Origin: Anaerolineae bacterium
Lineage (GTDB): Bacteria; Chloroflexota; Anaerolineae; JAFGEY01
Direction: 5' to 3'
Assembly: GCA_016931365.1 (NCBI GenBank)
Contig: JAFGEY010000338.1
Coordinates: 1 to 9,052 of the forward strand
DNA: 9,052 bases
The notes under the pieces were generated by a model. The model worked only from the letters and a program-made list of their open reading frames with translations, had not been told where the DNA came from and ran no database searches. The first letter of the stretch is position 1; each line of letters opens with the position of its first letter. Below are positions 6,303 to 9,052 of the stretch, one piece after another. The position numbers and the translations under genes are program-made.

Positions 6303-7205
6303 TTATACTTGCTCAAAAACCCGGCGGATGAACCCATCGCAAGCGTCGAGTCGCGCCCGGGCCGCTGCCGCGTCCAGTCCCACTTTGACCATCACAATCG
6401 CCGTTTTGACTTCATAGTCACAGCGAGAGAGGACAGCCTCAGCCAGGTCGGCGTCGATGCCGCAGGCTTGCACAACCAGCCGCCGCGCGCGGACGCGCAG
6501 CTTGGCGTTGGTCGCCTTGAGATCGACCATCAAGTTGCCATAGGTCTTGCCCAGACGAATCATGGTCGCCGTCGAGAGCATGTTGAGCACCATCTTTTGC
6601 GCCGTCCCGGCCTTCATCCGGGTCGATCCGCTGATCACTTCCGAGCCGACCAGCGGCGCGATCATCACATCAACCTGCGCTTCGAGTTCGGAAGGCCGGT
6701 TGCAGGCGATGCCCACCGTCAACGCGCCGCGCTTCCGCGCCTCCCGGACCGCACCCAGCACAAAGGGCGTGCGCCCACTGGCGGCGATGCCCACGACCAC
6801 ATCGGCCCCACCGACGTTTTCCTGAACGACGGCATCTGCGCCAGCATCTGGATCGTCCTCGGCCCGTTCCACCGACGCACGCAGGGCGCGATCCCCGCCG
6901 GCAATGATCCCGCGCACCAGGCCGGGCGAAACGCCAAAGGTCGGCGGGCACTCGGAAGCGTCGAGCACGCCCAACCGCCCCGACGTGCCCGCGCCAACAT
7001 AGACCAGATGACCGCCCCGTTTGAGGCAGGCGACAATACCGTCAACTGCCTGGGCAATGGCAGGCAACTCTGCCCGGACGGCCTGGGCCACAAGCGCGTC
7101 CTGGTCGTTGATCGCCTGCACCAGAGATAACGTATCCAGCGCGTCGATCTGCGCCGTCGATGGATTGATACCTTCGGTTAACAACACATCAAGAGCATCT
7201 TGCAT
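6303..7205 (-). CDS. murQ: N-acetylmuramic acid 6-phosphate etherase MurQ
   Basis: MurQ cleaves the D-lactyl ether of MurNAc-6-phosphate to give GlcNAc-6-phosphate and D-lactate in peptidoglycan recycling or MurNAc use. The 300-residue protein (E. coli MurQ has 298) keeps the whole SIS-domain core: LLTEGINPST near the N-terminus, VGAGTSGRLGVLDASECPPTFG at about 70-91 with Glu85 matching catalytic Glu83 of E. coli, AED with Glu116 matching Glu114, GIAASGRTPFV at about 139-149, and STRMKAGTAQK at about 194-204. The start chosen is ATG at 7203-7205, because GGGAGGT lies 5 bases upstream and the length fits the family. Upstream in-frame candidates at 7244 and 7262 (TTG) overlap the promoter itself. 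It is first in an operon with the sugar kinase, and divergent from the MFS transporter. Confidence 0.97.
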   Translation of the reverse strand: MQDALDVLLTEGINPSTAQIDALDTLSLVQAINDQDALVAQAVRAELPAIAQAVDGIVACLKRGGHLVYVGAGTSGRLGVLDASECPPTFGVSPGLVRGIIAGGDRALRASVERAEDDPDAGADAVVQENVGGADVVVGIAASGRTPFVLGAVREARKRGALTVGIACNRPSELEAQVDVMIAPLVGSEVISGSTRMKAGTAQKMVLNMLSTATMIRLGKTYGNLMVDLKATNAKLRVRARRLVVQACGIDADLAEAVLSRCDYEVKTAIVMVKVGLDAAAARARLDACDGFIRRVFEQV

Positions 7206-7209
7206 CGGT

Positions 7210-7216
7210 ACCTCCC
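7210..7216 (-). promoter_or_regulatory. Ribosome-binding site that fixes the murQ start
   Basis: GGGAGGT on the minus strand, with the GGAGG core 5 bases from the ATG at 7203-7205. No comparable site precedes the two longer in-frame start candidates. Confidence 0.8.
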
Positions 7217-7242
7217 GCCAGGAGAATTTTGATTTGTCGGCC

Positions 7243-7272
7243 ATTTTAATGCCGCTTGACAATTGCTGTCAA
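7243..7272 (-). promoter_or_regulatory. Promoter for murQ-kinase operon
   Basis: On the minus strand, consensus TTGACA (7267-7272) and TAAAAT (7243-7248, 5/6) are separated by 18 bases. The predicted start of transcription is about 7236, giving a leader of about 30 bases that contains the murQ ribosome-binding site. The -35 box is one arm of the palindrome at 7255-7273, so an operator-bound repressor would exclude RNA polymerase. Confidence 0.72.
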
Positions 7273-7273
7273 G
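7255..7273. promoter_or_regulatory. Palindromic operator candidate between murQ and MFS gene
   Basis: CTTGACA (7255-7261) and TGTCAAG (7267-7273) are perfect 7-base arms around ATTGC. Just outside, CC (7252-7253) and GG (7275-7276) extend the symmetry after one mismatch. The site covers the murQ -35 box and half its spacer, and lies about 30 bases upstream of the candidate MFS -35 box. The size and symmetry fit a dimeric helix-turn-helix regulator (GntR, LacI or RpiR type); which one cannot be told here. Confidence 0.65.
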
Positions 7274-7300
7274 TGGAGCAACTTTTTAGTTCGTTGAGTT

Positions 7301-7329
7301 TTGTAAATAGCTGGGGAATAGTGTACACT
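7301..7329 (+). promoter_or_regulatory. Candidate promoter for MFS transporter
   Basis: TTGTAA (7301-7306) and TACACT (7324-7329) have an ideal 17-base spacer and each matches consensus at 4/6. The transcript would start about 7336, about 30 bases before the chosen start codon. No better pair was seen in the gap. Confidence 0.5.
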
Positions 7330-7366
7330 GGGGAACAAATCGAGGATGGAGAAAGGATCGTTCACT

Positions 7367-8680
7367 ATGGAAACAGCGTTGACATCTCGACACAGAGCAA
7401 CCTCGCGCGAGCGGTGGGCCTGGTATCTGTACGACTTTGGCAATTCAGCTTATGCTGCTGTCGTTCTGCTGGCCGTTTATTCGGCCTATTTCAAGGGCAC
7501 GGTAGTCGGCGGCGAACGCGGCACGTGGCTATGGGGACTGGCGCTGGGCATCGCAATGCTGGTCGTGGCCGTCATCTCGCCCATACTGGGCGCCATTGCC
7601 GATCACTCGGGGACAAAGAAACGATTTCTGTTCTTTTTTACTTCGATGGCCTGCCTGGCAACGGCCCTGCTCTTTTTCGTCCAAAAGGGCGACATCTGGA
7701 GCGGGATGCTCTTTTTCATCCTGGCCGAGATCGGCTACCGGAGCGCGCAGGTTTTTTACGACGCGCTCTTGCCCGAAATTGCCGAGGAGAATGAGATCGG
7801 CCGCGTCTCTGGCAATGGGTGGGCGATCGGTTCGGCGGGTGGGATCGTTTGCCTGATCCTGGTGCTGGCCCTGATTATGCTCATCGGGGGATCGCTGACC
7901 GTACGTCTGTCACTGGTGATCACGGCCCTCTTTTTCGCCCTCGCCGCCGCGCCGCTTTTTGCCTGGCTGCGCGAGCGCACCGTCGCACAGCCGCTTGCGC
8001 CCGGCGAAACCTACCCCGGCCTGGCCTATAGGCGAATCAAACAAACCTTTGTCGAGATCAAACACTACCGCGAATTGTTCAAATTCTTGATCGCGTTTCT
8101 CGTCTATAACGACGGCATCTTGATGACGATGAACTTTGCATCGATTATGGGGGCCGTACTCTATGGGCTAAATCAGCAGCAATTGATCCTGTTCATGATC
8201 CTGGTTCAGGTGACAAGCGTCGTGGGAGCCTATGTGTTTGGCCTGGTGGTCGATCGTATGGGCGGCAAACCCTCGCTGATGATCTGTCTGGGATTGATGG
8301 TCGCCGCCGTGCTGTGGATGTTCTTCAATCAGTCGACGAGCGTCTTTTTCGTCATCGGCGGGTTGGCCGGGTTTGCGCTCACCGGCGTCCAGTCGGTCAG
8401 TCGTTCGATGATCGGTATGCTGGCCCCGGTGGAAAAGAGTGCCGAGTTTTACGGCTTTTTCGCCGTGGCTGGGCGCACTTCGTCCTTCATCGGCCCAACG
8501 ATATACGGCTGGCTGGCCTCACGAATCGCACGCTGGTATGAGGTGCAAGGACAAACCGCCGAGATGGCAGAAAAGTTGGGATTGCGACTGGCCCTCTTTT
8601 CGATCATTGCTTTTCTTATCGTCGGCGCGATATTGCTAGGCTTTGTCAAAAGATCGAGACGCATCGCCAGCCAGAACTGA
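7367..8680 (+). CDS. MFS transporter, UMF1 / Atg22-like family
   Basis: This 437-residue membrane protein has about 12 hydrophobic segments. Near the N-terminus WYLYDFGNSAYA (19-30) is the hallmark of the UMF1/Atg22-like MFS branch. Other marks are SPILGAIADHSGTKK (71-85, an MFS motif-A variant), FYDALLPEI (130-138), RVSGNGWAIGSAGG (146-159) and FLVYNDGI (244-251). The start is ATG at 7367-7369, with AAAGGA (7352-7357) 9 bases before it. An in-frame ATG at 7346 has only GAGG directly abutting it and is less likely. Relatives such as yeast Atg22 export amino acids from vacuoles; substrates of most bacterial members are unproven. Its position opposite murQ-kinase suggests transport of MurNAc, a muropeptide breakdown product or a related sugar, which is inference. 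The gene is monocistronic and ends before a strong terminator. Confidence 0.88.
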   Translation: METALTSRHRATSRERWAWYLYDFGNSAYAAVVLLAVYSAYFKGTVVGGERGTWLWGLALGIAMLVVAVISPILGAIADHSGTKKRFLFFFTSMACLATALLFFVQKGDIWSGMLFFILAEIGYRSAQVFYDALLPEIAEENEIGRVSGNGWAIGSAGGIVCLILVLALIMLIGGSLTVRLSLVITALFFALAAAPLFAWLRERTVAQPLAPGETYPGLAYRRIKQTFVEIKHYRELFKFLIAFLVYNDGILMTMNFASIMGAVLYGLNQQQLILFMILVQVTSVVGAYVFGLVVDRMGGKPSLMICLGLMVAAVLWMFFNQSTSVFFVIGGLAGFALTGVQSVSRSMIGMLAPVEKSAEFYGFFAVAGRTSSFIGPTIYGWLASRIARWYEVQGQTAEMAEKLGLRLALFSIIAFLIVGAILLGFVKRSRRIASQN

Positions 8681-8691
8681 CAAGCACGCAG

Positions 8692-8889
8692 AAAAAGGGG
8701 CCGCAGGAGTGAAAACCTGCGGCCCTTTTGTTTTCGACGAGGGGACATTTCGAGCAAACCAGAGATGAACCACAAACCCTCAATCAAACAACCCTTGAAC
8801 CCGCTACACAATACCAAACCGGTTCGAACGAAATGCCCCCGTTGGCCGGATTGTAGATCGACGCCCCGGGGATGGCATCGACCCGTTTC
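8692..8889 (-). ncRNA. Possible leftward small transcript ending at the shared terminator
   Basis: An extended -10 box, TGCTAGAAT (8896-8904 on the minus strand), would start transcription near 8889. The first structure met is an 11-base stem (8855-8865 with 8874-8884, 8-base loop). This stem pairs fully only in the minus-strand RNA, where several positions are G-U; in plus-strand RNA those positions are A-C mismatches. The terminator at 8693-8734 works in this direction and would give an RNA of about 200 nucleotides. No -35 box is evident. A 35-codon frame from TTG (8784-8891) is an alternative reading but lacks a ribosome-binding site. No known RNA family is recognised. Confidence 0.3.
8693..8734. 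terminator. Bidirectional intrinsic terminator after MFS gene
   Basis: GGGCCGCAGG (8698-8707) and CCTGCGGCCC (8716-8725) form a perfect 10-base stem with an 8-base loop, followed by TTTTGTTTT (8726-8734) on the plus strand. On the minus strand the hairpin is followed by CTTTTTC, so it can also stop leftward transcription. It starts 13 bases past the MFS stop codon. Confidence 0.93.
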
Positions 8890-8932
8890 AATCTTATTCT
8901 AGCACGGGTGAGTTAGAAACCGGTGTGAACGA
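8816..8932. repeat. Imperfect direct repeat, 16 bp, 101 bp apart
   Basis: AAACCGGTTCGAACGA (8816-8831) and AAACCGGTGTGAACGA (8917-8932) agree at 14 of 16 positions. The first copy contains the palindrome GTTCGAAC. They could be paired protein-binding sites upstream of the rightward gene, or traces of a duplication. Confidence 0.45.
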
Positions 8933-8939
8933 CGTAAAA

Positions 8940-8959
8940 GTTGCGTAAATTTATGCAAC
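8940..8959. promoter_or_regulatory. 20-bp near-perfect palindrome, operator candidate
   Basis: GTTGCGTAAATTTATGCAAC is symmetric at all positions except one G/T pair (bases 6 and 15 of the site). It is about 70 bases upstream of the -10 box at 9029-9034. CGTAAA recurs at 8933, 8944 and 8959, so there may be extra half-sites. Such symmetry is typical of a site for a dimeric repressor or activator. Confidence 0.55.
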
Positions 8960-9028
8960 GTAAATTGTAACTGCTCAGCCACAGTACAAATTTAAAGAAA
9001 CGCTAATGCAAAACAAATAAACGCCAGC

Positions 9029-9034
9029 TATAAT
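9029..9034 (+). promoter_or_regulatory. Perfect -10 box TATAAT near right edge
   Basis: TATAAT is followed 7 bases later by ATG (9042-9044, reading Met-Lys-Met up to the window end). No good -35 box is found at 16-18 bases. If transcription starts 6-8 bases after the box, that ATG would be leaderless or nearly so; otherwise the true start lies beyond the edge. Confidence 0.5.
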
Positions 9035-9052
9035 GTGCGCTATGAAAATGGA

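Larger units (their letters stand above)
8735..9041. other. Gene-free region right of MFS terminator
   Basis: No convincing protein gene lies here. The left two-thirds contain the possible leftward transcript and an imperfect direct repeat. The right third (from about 8935) is AT-rich, with a 20-base palindrome and a perfect -10 box, and reads as the control region of a rightward gene whose body lies beyond the window. Confidence 0.7.

Noticed and set aside
6186..7130. A 314-codon open frame on the plus strand opposite murQ and the kinase
   Set aside because: It is antisense to two clearly conserved genes, is rich in Arg, His and Pro as expected for a GC-rich shadow frame, and matches no family I know.
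7206..7262. Longer murQ starts at 7244 (ATG) and 7262 (TTG)
   Set aside because: They lie in the -10 box and the operator palindrome, have no ribosome-binding site, and make the protein longer than family members.
8816..8835. T-loop-like GGTTCGAAC suggesting a tRNA
   Set aside because: The flanking bases do not form a 5-bp T-stem on either strand, and no acceptor, D or anticodon arms could be found nearby.
1..9052. CRISPR array, insertion sequence, phage or toxin-antitoxin module
   Set aside because: No regularly spaced repeats, transposase or integrase motifs, terminal inverted repeats or small paired ORFs were seen; genes are metabolic and similar in base composition.

Overview
The window is bacterial, GC-rich and gene-dense. 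It carries seven protein genes (one cut by the left edge), separated by AT-richer intergenic regions with sigma-70-type promoters. Gene content (a GH42 beta-galactosidase, several Gfo/Idh/MocA oxidoreductases, a MurQ etherase with a BadF-type sugar kinase, an Atg22/UMF1-type MFS transporter) suits a saprophytic or fermentative bacterium. Chloroflexota is my best guess, at low confidence; nothing in the sequence proves the phylum.

Layout, left to right: (1) 1-549, minus: N-terminal part of a Gfo/Idh/MocA oxidoreductase that runs off the left edge. (2) 550-931: gene-free region with a candidate promoter, a strong leader hairpin and a purine-rich tract. (3) 932-2086, minus: APC-superfamily amino-acid permease. 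(4) 2250-4298, minus: GH42 beta-galactosidase. (5) 4299-4466: divergent promoter region with several palindromes. (6) 4467-5375, plus: short, atypical Gfo/Idh/MocA protein. (7) 5382-6299, minus: BadF/NAGK-type amino-sugar kinase, convergent with gene 6 and only 6 bases from it. (8) 6303-7205, minus: murQ, directly upstream of the kinase in one operon. (9) 7206-7366: divergent promoter region with a 19-bp perfect-armed palindrome. (10) 7367-8680, plus: UMF1/Atg22-like MFS transporter, ending in a strong bidirectional terminator. (11) 8735-9041: gene-free region with a possible leftward small transcript, a 20-bp near-perfect palindrome and a perfect -10 box that probably serves a gene beginning at or beyond the right edge.

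How the genes may work together: the clearest unit is the murQ-kinase operon facing the MFS gene. The kinase would make MurNAc-6-phosphate (or GlcNAc-6-phosphate), and MurQ would cleave the lactyl ether of MurNAc-6P to give GlcNAc-6P and D-lactate. The divergent transporter is a natural candidate for moving the sugar or a related cell-wall compound, and a single palindromic operator could control both sides. The second unit, beta-galactosidase facing a Gfo/Idh protein, looks like a glycoside-use module with its own palindromes. That the two units form one cell-wall or glycan salvage island is inference from proximity. No phage, IS, CRISPR, tRNA or rRNA was recognised.
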